DNA of 64,000 bases, taken from contig OX419757.1 in assembly GCA_948567375.1 (NCBI GenBank), positions 30,318,001 to 30,382,000 of the forward strand. Reading direction: 5' to 3'. Below are positions 53,351-64,000 of the stretch, piece after piece. The notes beneath the pieces were generated by a model. The model was not told the origin of the DNA. It ran no database searches and was given only the letters and a program-made list of their open reading frames with translations. This stretch comes from Lunularia cruciata. Taxonomy: Eukaryota; Streptophyta; Marchantiopsida; Lunulariales; Lunulariaceae. The translations under genes and the position numbers were made by a program. Positions within the stretch are counted from its first letter, which is position 1; every line of letters begins with the position of its first letter.

Positions 53351-53748
53351 CATTAAACATCCAACAGTTTGAAATTGATTTTATTTCATCCTGGCACATT
53401 TATATGTTACAAATGTAAATTATTCATTTTTCTATATGTTTTCATCAAAAACACAATCACCTGATTTCTGTCTAAAGTTGACAAAAAAATCTCTGAAACC
53501 AATTCAAGTTGAAATGTGTATAAATAATTAAATAATTTTTTATTCAACTTAAAATATGAATATTGTGAACAGTCTTAAAGTTATTCATCATCCTGAAGAG
53601 TAAAGATTTTAAATCATTTTAGAAATGATGAAATTTAGGAAAATTTCCTCCTCACATCAATCTCGTCTGTTGTGTCAATATCTCATTTGTAACATATAAA
53701 TGTGCCAGGATGAAATATAATCAATTTCAAACTGTTGGATGTTTAATG
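53351..53748. mobile_element. Foldback/MITE-like element with 65-bp inverted ends
   Basis: The first 65 bases (starting CATTAAACATCCAACAGTTT, ending TATATGTTACAAATG) are the inverse complement of the last 65 (53,684-53,748) with only one mismatch. The 268-base interior is AT-rich and non-coding. No clear target duplication is visible beside the ends (GAGA on the left, GATT on the right). The near-identity of the arms shows that it is young compared with the rest of the window. The transposon superfamily cannot be assigned from the ends alone. Confidence 0.85.
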
Positions 53749-55719
53749 GATTAAATCTTATCTACTGTTCAATTCAAATAATTATTGTAAATCTACCATA
53801 CATTTTAATTTTACAAAATTATTTGGTTGATAATATTATAAAATAAATATATTTTATTTCAATTAATAGGATTGAATAAAAATATATTAAGAAATGAAAA
53901 CAGGAAAATGAAATTCAAATTAAATTGAGATTTCTTTCCATGATATCATACAAATGAATATTTTTGAATTTAATCATTATAACTAGCGCTTCCACTTCCC
54001 AATTGAAAATTAGAAAGAATAGTGAACTCCCATGACATCAATCCCTATTATCAATAAATGGGGCTTAGCCCATTTACCTTCTTCTTTTTTTCCTTATTTT
54101 CTACGCGGTCGCCTTCTCACTATCAATAGATTAGAAATATTATTTTTGAACAGAATTTTAATCAAGTTGATGTGGTATAAGGTATTCACGCTAGCTAGTT
54201 TGATACGTATGCCATGCATTCGTCTTGAGCACTTTAAATTTGAGTATCAAGATTCATGTTATATTATTATATTTATTGTTTCATTCTATAATTTATGACA
54301 TTCAAGGACATAACATATGAATTAATTCATAGATCATACTTATATCCAATTTATAATTTGCGGTGTCAATATATCTATAATCTTTGAATAGTGTAGAGTG
54401 ATGTTTCCGCCGAGATAATATATGCAAAATTTGATGGATTACAACCCTCTTGACCTTTAGTGGTGTAGTATGCTCCATTCTATATTACTATAAGAGTTAT
54501 CCTAGGAGACAATTAATCAAGAGCTTCTTCAATTTGGACCTTATTACACACTCTCTATAATAATTCTTATTCTTTCCGGCCTGTGGAGTGCATCGAAGCA
54601 CCAAGGGATCTATTCTAGAATTTATAGGGTTTTTACAAAGAATGATCAGCCTTACAAGATGAGTATGTGGGTAACAGCTAATAGGCACTAGAGTTGGGCA
54701 TTTTACCTTTAGAGCAATGTTATCTTTATCAAATACTAGGTAAAGTAAGTGAGTAAAGATGTGTTACCCAAGCACTATCATCATCGAGATCAGACCACCT
54801 TCTCTATAGATATTTTGTTTGCCTTATAGAATCTCCATCCACTTGTCAATTCTAACCTTCCTTTTTTCTTCCTTGACTTTAACCCAATTGAGGAACCATA
54901 ACCTACATAGTACTTCACCCATGCATTATTTCATTTCAGGTGTTTTCCTATGGTTTGGTTTTTGAGCATCTTTGTGATTGCCTCTCACCATATACATAAG
55001 ATGTTTTGTTTCTCACTTTTGTTTGCCTTTTATCTAGTACACCTTGGAGCTACACATTTTTTTGGTTTTTTTCTTTATTCCTCTCACTTTCAAAGGAGAC
55101 ATTTGGGGTTTGTGCTGTTGCTCTTGGAATATTTAGTCTCGTGTATTTCTTTTTACAAACTTAACATTCCTTTTCATCATTTTTTCTCTAGATCAATTTT
55201 TTAACTACTCTTAGAGGGTGCAAGATATTTATTGTTGGATTTCAGCATCTTTGGAACTCAATCTGATTGAGTAGTTATCTAAGTTGATATCTCAAATACA
55301 GTCCATACCATTTCTTGATTGGCTTGTTTTATGCACATTGCTCAAAAGGGATTAGATCCCTTTATCATCTCATTTTTTCATACTTTTTATTGGCATAGAG
55401 TCACCTTTGTTAGATAAGTATCATACCATAAGAAGGGATTTCACATAGTTTGCATTTTTCAAATATACACACTGGGGAGATCCTTTAGGATGGCCCCTGC
55501 ATGTCATAGCTCACTTCACTACTTTGATTAAAAAATGTAGCTACTCTTTCATCATGCCTTTTCCTTTCACTTTTAAATGATATCTCCGTATTGTATCTTG
55601 AGAGAACATAGTTAAAAGATCTTTTTTACTTCTACACTTAGCTTAGAGACTTTGGGTTTTCAAATCCATACTTGTAAAGGTTTGAGTGTTTTTGTTTCTT
55701 TCTAGGAGGGGATGATTTT
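53749..55719. other. AT-rich non-coding stretch
   Basis: No gene recognised. A segment at 54,056-54,113 contains AAATGGGGCTTAGCCCATTT (near-palindromic) and TTTTCTACGCGGTCGCCTTC. The latter is the inverse of 57,530-57,551, so it is probably a small piece of the repeat found there. Confidence 0.45.
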
Positions 55720-56950
55720 TGTAGCTCTTTCATCTTTTGGTCCAACTCACACTCATATACTCTCCCCAAGTGGGGAATATATATGTGGCTAACTCTATTT
55801 TGACAAGATGTTACATCCCTAGAGCCTCCTACCTAGCATGTATTTACCCATCCACAAATGCAAGCCTACCATGGCTGTATACATTAGATAGTACCATAGA
55901 TCATACTTTTTCTACTTTGTTAGGGCTATGTATGCTCCCACAACTTTTAGATAAGTGGTATAGGTGACAAATAACTATACTCACAACTATAAAAAGATAG
56001 TATCTCACATGGTAAGAGGCTATTGCACCAGCTGCATTTTTAGGACCATGGGCCTCTATCAATAGATAGGACCTTTCATCATGGACATCCATTTTTTATG
56101 GTACTTATTATGAAAGTAGAGCTTATGGCTTATAGTAGCCAAGGACTTATGGCTTACAATCATATCTCATCTGATCCAAGATATATTACCTGTACTTGCT
56201 TACATAACACTTGCTTAAATGTCTTATCTTTGTACTCTAGGAAGATTTAAGCAGATCTTAATAAGCATATGTACACTCACCCCCTTAGACACACCTTTAT
56301 TGATATGCCTCTACTTGGTAGAGTTATGATGATCTCTCTTGGAAGGAGATGCTTCGCAGCTTAGCCGCATACTTCCCCTTTGACTGAGAAATTTTTTGAG
56401 CTTAATATCTAAGGTATTTATTACAGTTGGGTTTACCATATCTACTACTTTTGGGTTTACTAGAAAAGTGTACTTATGAATACATATTTTATGATTTCTT
56501 TAGGTGGAGAGCTCACTAAAGTTAATGATGCCATTTACGATATAATTACACACTCATATATTCTAAATGGTCCCACATATTGATTTACTAGTGATTGGAA
56601 TTGCTTAACCTACCTCCTTTGCAAGTGAGATAGACATAGTGATTTTCATGGACAAGCAACACACTTTGATTTGTCATGGTGCTTGCTAACCTATTACAAG
56701 CAAAAACACAAGCATGGGAAGCTATGCAATTTGGAGCAATAAAGACCTTCGTCATAGAGTGCAAGAAGGACTATTATGCATCACAACTATCCTTTGGTGT
56801 CTTTGTACCCCTGGCTTTAGAGACCTTTTAGCATCTTCATCATCATCTTCATGTCTCCTTTGAGATGCAACATGTTGATCCTTATAGAAGAGAGGTGCTA
56901 TAGCTATTGTGCCTACCACACTTACCCCGTAAGTTAGACAAAGAGTCTCA
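55720..56950 (+). repeat. Interspersed repeat Z, copy 2
   Basis: Collinear with 41,390-43,000. The best matched parts are 55,910-56,090 (TTTGTTAGGGCTATGTATGC, GGACCATGGGCCTCTATCAA) and 56,240-56,275 (GATCTTAATAAGCATATGTA). No coding capacity is recognised. Confidence 0.55.
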
Positions 56951-57172
56951 TTCTCTTTATTGCATTCAAGGCATTGCGTCTTTATACAGTGTTGTAATAG
57001 GAGAAACTCCCATCACATTAAAGACTCTACACAGGAGACTAGTTAGATATGTTAACTGAGGCGCTTTGCTCATAAGTTAGACAAAGAGTCTCATTCACTT
57101 TAATGCATTCTAGGCATTGACTCTTCATAGAATGTTGTAGTAGGAGAAACTCCCATCACATTTACGACCATT
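56930..57172. repeat. 143-bp tandem duplication
   Basis: TAAGTTAGACAAAGAGTCTC occurs at about 56,930 and 57,073, and both units end GGAGAAACTCCCATCACATT. Just downstream (57,194-57,226) CTATTGGA and TCCAATAG form a short inverted repeat. Confidence 0.88.
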
Positions 57173-57504
57173 CTCTCCGTTTATCAAACATACTATTGGA
57201 CTATTTATATCACACAATCCAATAGTTCTCTTCTTTCCCCTTTAGTTGTGTATGTGGGTTTTGCCTTTCTTCTCTTCGCTTTGTGCTTCTCTTCCCGTTT
57301 GCGCTTCATGGTGTCTTGTATTCCTTTTTCCTTCAGGGTGTACTATTTGGCTCGATTTTCTTCATTGAAGAAGGTGGTGGAAATGTGCAGTTGCTGGATT
57401 ATTTTTCTACTAATAATGCTTGCCCTCGTACAATGTAGTTGTTTCTTGTGGTAGACTAGTAATTATGCCTGTACATGGCCATCGCCAAACCCAAAGCAGT
57501 TTAT
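57173..57504. other. No identifiable gene
   Basis: The frame 57,248-57,454 (plus, 68 codons) is hydrophobic (FLLFALCFSS, IIFLLIMLALVQC) and could encode a small membrane peptide, but nothing supports expression or conservation. Confidence 0.25.
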
Positions 57505-57660
57505 ACAATTGATCAGTGGTTAGCCCGGAGAAGGAAGGCGACCGCGTAGGAAAAACGAAGGATGGGAAGACCCATCAAGCCGTACAAGGGAGAGAAAAAA
57601 AGATAACATGGGGCTAAGGCCCAGTGGTTAGCCCAGTAGGTCTTGACTAAAAGAGTCCAG
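57505..57660 (+). repeat. GRPIKP block flanked by tRNA-like motifs
   Basis: 57,537-57,592 matches the 49.2-kb block and reads RRMGRPIKPYKGE after a stop. It is bracketed by GATCAGTGGTTAGCCCGGAG (57,511) and GGCCCAGTGGTTAGCCCAGT (57,618), both resembling the A-box of tRNA-derived SINEs. A convincing B-box and a poly-A tail were not found, so a SINE is only a possibility. Confidence 0.4.
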
Positions 57661-58760
57661 TTACGATGTGTGGGGTACAGACACCATACATACTTCCAGG
57701 ATACTTCCAGGACCTTTTGGGAAAACACGGGATCTCAAAATGTACCCTTGCCTATCCATGTACCTGTCTGACTCTCAGAATACCTGTCAGTCCAGAATAA
57801 AGTTGTGGACTGACAGGAATCGAGTAACTGAACCCCCTGCTGTACAGGTAGGCCCAGTGGTGATACAAAGGGGTAGTGTCCAAAGAACACACCTGGAGAA
57901 ATGTAGAGAAAAAAGTTATAAGATTCTGTCTCTCACGTGTTCACGAGCGTCATGTTTGGGCTGCTGGTAATGAGTATTTTAATGGAGAGTGTCGCCATCC
58001 GGTCCTGTACTGAAGTCCACAGGTCCTGATCACTGCTGATTCAGGCATGCAGCGGTATGTTTGCACAAAGAAAGCTCGGTAACGACTAGTGCTACTTGGG
58101 GGCGCATGAACCGGACTTCAGACTCAGCTGTGGACTACTGCAGAGATAGCAAGTCTCAATCAGTCTGTCATTATATATAGCGTTAGATGCTGCCTCAAAA
58201 ATTTTGAGCTAGATATGTCAGCAATAATGGAAACTATAGAACTGTTTTCGTTTGCCATGAACATTACAATACAGTAAGTTACTAGATAGGATAAATGTCG
58301 AGCTAGGTCTTAGTTTACTTTGTCCTGCGCATGGCTCAGGTTGATATTAAACCTGACAGTTTATTAACGTTTGTCCTATCATTCTTTACCATGCGCGAAC
58401 CTTGTAGTAGCACACACACCAGGTTTCAGAACCCCTTTTTCCTCATGTGCCCCTTACATCAATCTCGTCTCTTTGTGGATGATCATGATCACATGACCTA
58501 GTTATTCTTTTAAATAAGGCTGTACTGTAAAATAGCAATGGACAATAATAAAGCTATGTCATATTCTATGGCGATAACGGATGACGTCAATCATCCGCAC
58601 CAGAAGGGACTTCAAGTGGTGGAAAAGCGGATTCCGTTGAACGAACTTCTATCTTACAGTGATGGAAATGATGGTGGTGATTGACTGTTTTATAAATTGC
58701 AGTCCCGTCCAGCGGAAGCTCAGCATCTGGAAAAATTTTAGGAGAGACAGGCTTTAATTG
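57661..58760. other. No identifiable gene
   Basis: Mixed base composition. The frame 57,668-57,970 (100 codons) has no motif. CTTACATCAATCTCGTCT near 58,450 also occurs within the foldback element (53,655), the only sequence link noticed. Confidence 0.35.
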
Positions 58761-58764
58761 TAGG

Positions 58765-58902
58765 GAAATGTTATTTCCACTATACTTTTTGTTATTTCCA
58801 TTTCATAAGACTCCAGAATCCAGCATTAAGATTAGTTTAGAGTCGATTATTTTATAATAATCTAGTGAAAACAGCAAAAAATGTAATGGAAATAACACAT
58901 CT
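58765..58902. repeat. Small inverted-repeat element
   Basis: AATGTTATTTCCACTATACT (58,768 onward) pairs imperfectly with TGTAATGGAAATAACAC (58,882-58,898) and flanking bases, giving arms of about 28 bases around a spacer of some 80 bases. It is a miniature foldback candidate without a visible target duplication. Confidence 0.5.
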
Positions 58903-60240
58903 TTAATTTAAAGAACATGACACTCAACGTTAACGCTTCTACTCACCTACCGATAACCCCATTTTGCACAAAACTTAATAATACTCTAATGCTAGACGTG
59001 GACCAACTTGGAAGTTGATTGTTGTAGTTGGCAACGGATGTATTAGTTGAAATTGATAATGTTGTTGTCTATAAATTAAATTATATAGTTTTTGAAAAAC
59101 ATGATGACATAGATAACGCCGTTTAGGGTCCAATTTGCAGGAAGTCATCTGGGGAGGTCATTCAGGGGGTTCGCCCCAAATATGGAGCTTCAGGGTGAGC
59201 TCTCCTGATGATCTCGCCTATATTTGACCCCAAACTTGGAGGCGAGATCTCGGATGAAGTTCCAGATATTCTAGCGAGTTTCCGAGGAATTAGTTGAATA
59301 TTTATGAAGGTCGGGGCGAGCTCGCCTCGGATGAGCTCTCCTAAATTCGTTTCTTCCAAAAGAAACGCGTCCCCGGGGTCTCTCGTAACACTACATCGTT
59401 CATTATCCGTGCTAAGAATTGAGGAGACCTAGTTTCAATTTTTCCTTTGTCTCCTACGATTCTTCTGCCCGATTGGTAGACGAAAAGAAGGAGTTCGGCG
59501 GCCGATTCTCAAAACAAGGATTTGGTCGATCCCCAAAGCTGAGGAGTTCGTCGACTTTCAAAATTACGATAATTTACGCCAAGTTTATTACTCATTCCTC
59601 TGTATTATAGTGAACGTTAAAGTAACAAGATCTAGCTAGTCGAGAATTTCAATGCCGACGCAAACAATTTCAATGCTAATACGGATTGACTACAACCACG
59701 TCCACCTTTGGGGTACTCCGAACTCTTTGTACCAACTCGGGAAACCGGTAGTCGAACTGCTAATGTTAGAGGTACTGTTAAGGTACTCTCTAACTTTGAA
59801 CTCCTAATCTCCACAAGTTATTGAGAAGGTACTTGTCTTAAATCGCGAGTACATGCAATCATTCAGTCAGGCCAGATAGAGATAAAATTTGATGTTCCGG
59901 TTTTACATTGCCCCCCTCCATCTACAATATTTTCTCCCTTCTCCTCTTGAAAATTAATCCGTAGATATTTTGCACAAAGTTACCCCAATGCTATTCATTT
60001 AACTTTGATTTTTCTAAGTAATCAAGGTCTATAATTTTCTTGATAACGAATATATATTATATATTTTAATATTTTAATTTAATGAAAGTAAATCGTAGGT
60101 TGAACGATATAACGATGTTCAAATTAAAACGACGCATTTCTATTGATAGCTATCTTCTTATCTCGTGTGTTCATATAAATGTGACATGTCCGTAAATTCA
60201 AAGAAACCATATTGTGCAAAATGAAAACCATAATATCTGT
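58903..60240. other. Non-coding, with a GC-richer patch
   Basis: 59,130-59,370 is unusually rich in GAGCTC, CTCGCC and TCTCCTGATG-type motifs repeated in both directions, with several CpG sites. No open frame above 65 codons has a motif. Confidence 0.4.
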
Positions 60241-60242
60241 TA

Positions 60243-60290
60243 TAGGAAAACAAACACGATGGGAAGAACCATCAAGCCATATAGAGATAA
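60243..60290 (+). repeat. GRPIKP block, copy
   Basis: TAGGAAAACAAACACGATGG then GAAGAACCATCAAGCC matches the 49.2-kb block and reads RKTNTMGRTIKPYRD in the equivalent frame. Confidence 0.5.
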
Positions 60291-60720
60291 AACATAACGG
60301 TAAATAAAGCTGAGCCATTTACCATAATATATGTCAAATTATGTGGAGATGGATGGATGAGTCTAGGTATGATATATTTATATATTAAATTATATAACAT
60401 ATATGTTTATAAATTATAATTTTTTAATTTTAAAAATATTTTAAATAAAGAAATAAAAATACTTTTATTATAAGATATTTAAATTCAATATATTGAAATT
60501 TACTAAATTTTCACTTAAATACTATACAAAATTTCAATCATATAAATTACCCATCCTTCTAGCAGCGGGATCTCACAATAACTTTTGGCAAAAAGCAAAA
60601 AGTTATTTTGCTCCGAACAGGACAGGAGTAAGATGGGTTGGTTAGCAGAAAGGTAGGTGGACCGTTTTTGTTCTCAAGACTGCCGAGAAGCCAAACATAG
60701 ACTGTGACAAAACAAAGAAG
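60291..60720. other. AT-rich non-coding
   Basis: 60,360-60,500 is almost entirely A/T. No coding signal. Confidence 0.5.
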
Positions 60721-60775
60721 AGCGACACGCAGAGGATAACAAGACGGATGAAACAGCCATCAACTGTACAAGGGA
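60721..60775 (+). repeat. GRPIKP block, copy
   Basis: AGCGACACGCAGAGGATAAC then AAGACGGATGAAACAGCCAT shares its first 10 bases exactly with 49,199-49,208, and the remainder with small indels. It ends in GTACAAGGGA, as at 57,584. Confidence 0.5.
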
Positions 60776-63180
60776 ACTCCAATGGATGTAGGACACGCGG
60801 CTTGATAAATAACGCATGGGGTCATCCATGACAATCAAATATCTATCATAAACTACAAGCACATGCTTTCAGCATGAAGAGTGTATTCGATCCCTTTTGA
60901 GATAGTCTAGTGACTTTAGTCTTTCACCATTTGACCTTCCGAGTATGTCAATGACTGGTAGTCGTCTCCAAATACTTGTAGACTTTAGATGATGTGTATT
61001 TGGTTCATTCTTCTGCATGCTTGAACACACAAGATATATAGTCTCAACTAGAGAGAAGTCCCTTAACGTTTTAAGTATGTGAAGATTGAAATTGGCATCT
61101 GAAAATTGTGGGGAGCCGCCATTACGCATAACCGTCTCTAGATCTTGACCTTGTGATACCTTTCTACGTCAACCTGCTGTTGCGGCGGGCTAGAGACTGC
61201 AAGATATAACCGTGACATTGGTATAAAAGTGGAATTGGGAAGACATTTCTGTTCCTACATCTACCGTGCTGCCTTCCTGTGTCTGTTTGAAGCTCCTCCA
61301 CCGAGGGGAATGTAGATTTCAGGTCCAACAACATCAGAACCCGACTGTTCTCAAGGCTGATTTTCGGTGTGGGAACTGGTCGGGCCGATCATCAACATCT
61401 GATTTCAGCTCTTTGCTTCTAGAAATACAGACCGGGTAATGGATCTCCGGATCTCTTCAACCGGTCAATGTGTCCACCGCGTTTTGCTAGACACCGATGG
61501 TTGTTGTTATGGGATCACGGACTCAAAAGAAGGACGACTGAATAAGCTCTAATGGGGATCTAATATAGTTACGATGAGTCTCTACATAATTTTTTTAAAT
61601 ACATGTCCATTTCGTTACAGGTGAACGTATCTGGAGTCTCATTTTTCGGATAGTAAGCAAAATGTTAACATACGCCGGATCAAAGCGTGCAGGTCTTCTG
61701 AAATCGACTCACAAATATATGGGGCGGGCAATAGGTGGTGAATGATTTATATCTGCTACCTAAAGGTTCTTTGGGCTGTTCTCAAATAATGATTCTGAAA
61801 ACCATTCTTTCAAATTTGTTATGCATCATTTAGCCTACTGCTGCCTGATATGAATTACTGCAGATGCAAGTTCGAATCCGTTGCTTGTACAATTCCTTGA
61901 TGTGTAGAAGCTCATGCAATTTATGCTCCTCGTCTCTCCTCAATCAAAATCTTTGTTTACACTCCATAAATTTAGGAGAAGTTCGATCTATATTTAGTCT
62001 GCTGCTTCTTTCAATCGCTGTCCTCTTCTGTCTCATATGAATCATGTCTCTCTATATATACGTCTGGATGCACGTAATTTAGAATTTCATCGGTATGGTA
62101 AGATTGTCTCTGTACTTTCACCCTCTAGGTGTGTCTAGATACTTATATGTCTTATGGGTTTTCATATACGTAGTATTGAACATCTTCAAGAAACGCTATC
62201 CGTGCTCAAACATCTCTAAAAATGTGGGGTTCCAAGATACTTCTCAAGTGCTTTTAGAGATGTACATAAATAGTATGTAACTTTTGATATTATACATGCT
62301 CATGTGGTACCAAATATATTAGATTATAGGACCTAAATAGTAGTTGAATTTGGTCTATCTAGATATAGTGTAGACGTCTTGTCAATTACCCTCCACCTCT
62401 CTAAATTAATGTGTATTTGATTCTCTAAATTATTAGGTATTAGATGGTATCATGCTTTTACACGAGTGCATGTTATTATTTTATTATTATTGCTATTTAC
62501 CAAAGGTCATTTGGGTACCATATCTCAAAGCAGGCTACTGCAGGACATAAACATTCACTCGTCTCGAGGCGGATACCTAGCCTGCACGTCGTCGATACCT
62601 AGCCTGCACGGTCGTCGTCCGTTATTTGAAAAGTTATTTTTAACATTGTATCTCATCCGTTTATTTAACAATCATATCCGACGACACGTATCAAGATAAT
62701 GTATCCAACGGTTTTAATTGATTATATATCATTTATTTATTTATTATTAAATTGACCGAATAATACAATGAATAGTATAGTCATTTTTCTTTTGAGTTCA
62801 TGATCCGAAACTATCATCATTGAAATCTGACAGAACGAGCAGAATATTCTCTACTTTAATGATAGTATTCTTTAAACACTCCAAAGTTCTCTGTGCTTTC
62901 TAATCTCACTTTGGAATTTAATGTAATAGCGGGCTCCTAAAACCATGCAATGCAATAGTATTGCACTGCACGGTGCTGAGTGCACTATTGAACACTCATC
63001 AAACATTTTGACTCCTTAGCGTAATTTGATCCTGAATTCATATTCACTATACTACATGTGAGTCGTTTGCTTTCATTTTCTATTGGTTTTATTTCCGTAA
63101 CATAATATTATGATTGAAATTCTCAAAAGGAGAGCAAAAAGCTATACGTTTTACGATTGATTTGAATCCAAAAAAGTATA
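60776..63180. other. No identifiable gene
   Basis: 61.1-61.55 kb is less AT-rich and has one coding-like run (about 61,318-61,435: NPTVLKADFRCGNWSG), without family or neighbours. At 62,572-62,615 a 22-base unit with GATACCTAGCCTGCACG is repeated in tandem. A GTTCGAATCC motif at about 61,870 is not part of a foldable tRNA. Confidence 0.35.
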
Positions 63181-63770
63181 ATTTTTATATTACTAATAGG
63201 CTAACCGATTTCTATTACAATTAATTCTTCTTAGATATCTCACCAAATTTAGTCAGGAAAGATCTCAAGCTCTAGATGTGCAAATTAGTCTTAATTTTTT
63301 TGGGTTTCTAATACAGTACCTCTAACTTACCCTGAAATTCCAAATCCTAAATTTATCCTTTTGATCCCGATATCCTAAGCCGTGCAGTATTCTAAACCAG
63401 GCAGGATTTCCCTGGCACATTCATTCAAGCTACATGGCAAAGCAACATGCATCAATTCAGCTAGTGGTTCTCTGTTAACATAGTGAATGGATGCCTCAAT
63501 CCTGTAAAGATACATTGTTTACCAGTTAACTAAAATCATAACGTGTAATAATATTATATTGTACGTTTTTGGATTCAAATCAGTCAAAATATGCCGTAAC
63601 TTTTGTACTTTTAGATAAATTTAGAGTTTAGATTTTAGAGTTTGGGGTAAGAGGTACTATATCAGAATCACAAAAATAAGACCAGTTTGCACATCTAGAT
63701 TTTTAGATCTTTCTGATCAGAAACCTAACAAAACTTGATTGTAATATTTTAGCCTATTAATAATATAAAA
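63181..63770. repeat. Diverged long inverted repeat
   Basis: 63,181-63,358 aligns with the inverse of 63,614-63,770: TTATATTA-TAATAGGCTAA, CTAGATGTGCAAA-T-GTCTTA and TA-AGTACCTCT correspond. About 255 bases lie between. A second inverted pair, TGATTTGAATCCAAAAA at about 63,157 and 63,566-63,585, is not nested in the same way. The arms are clearly diverged, so this is an old foldback-like structure. Confidence 0.6.
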
Positions 63771-64000
63771 ATGAATCCGATGATTGATACTTTATCTTGG
63801 AAAGGTAAAGAGCTAATGAAAATAACATAGACTAGGCCTCTTGCCAACAAAATACTAAAAATATTTAAGCTACAGTAAACTAGATATTGATTAAGGACGG
63901 TAAGATGCTCAAGCTAAATGTACAAACATATGGTCCTTAACTACAAATTTACCGTAGGTAACAGAGTTATAGATTAAAAAAAAAAAAGCCCTATTTTTTG
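63771..64000. other. Window end, no gene
   Basis: AT-rich, with a poly-A run near 63,975. No feature recognised. Confidence 0.5.

Noticed and set aside
61855-61890. GTTCGAATCC motif as a tRNA gene
   Set aside because: No A-box at a suitable distance and no acceptor or anticodon stem could be folded around it.

Overview
This window looks like a repeat-dense stretch of a land-plant nuclear genome, plausibly a gymnosperm or another large-genome lineage; that is an inference. The sequence is AT-rich and packed with old, heavily mutated Ty1-copia and Ty3-chromovirus retrotransposons inserted into one another. There is no prokaryotic gene organisation, and no gene can be read from end to end. No rRNA, convincing tRNA or CRISPR array was seen.

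Layout. 1-5.4 kb: AT-rich, no convincing gene. 5.4-6.8 kb: decayed copia gag on the minus strand (Copia-D) with a duplicated primer-binding-site region. 8.4-8.6 kb: broken copy of an unrecognised gene family (MA-x-Y-x-D family). 9.0-38.7 kb: one copia element (Copia-A) stretched to about 30 kb by insertions. Its LTRs are at about 9.0-9.9 and 38.05-38.7 kb, and its coding order (gag, protease, integrase, RT, RNase H) continues across two insertion blocks.

Block 1 (11,364-22,221) is Y1, an LTR-like element that does not encode gag-pol. It is flanked by the 5-bp duplication AGTGG and contains a chromovirus (14,797-21,545, duplication GACTA). The chromovirus integrase is in turn split by a solo LTR of its own family (19,681-20,417, duplication CCATG). 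Block 2 (24,107 to about 37.03 kb) begins and ends with Y-type sequence (Y2) and holds Y3, Copia-B (plus), Y4, Copia-C (minus) and two more solo LTRs of the chromovirus family. The four Y copies share LTR ends and a protein with a conserved N-terminal part and a C-terminal coiled coil that I cannot assign to a family.

38.7-63.9 kb: mostly non-coding. It holds a pair of about 1.5-kb interspersed repeats (41.4-43.0 and 55.7-56.95 kb), a young-looking 398-bp foldback element (53,351-53,748) and other inverted repeats. A less AT-rich island at about 43.6-53 kb has the best candidates for host-gene remnants: two more copies of the MA-x-Y-x-D family (45.76-46.17 kb minus, 51.40-52.05 kb plus) and a coding-like locus at 48.5-49.55 kb. 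That locus encodes a basic RRKGRPIKP motif whose DNA recurs as short blocks elsewhere in the window.

All coding sequences here appear interrupted by stops, frameshifts or insertions. The window is best read as a stratified record of transposon activity with a few gene fragments, not as a functional gene cluster.
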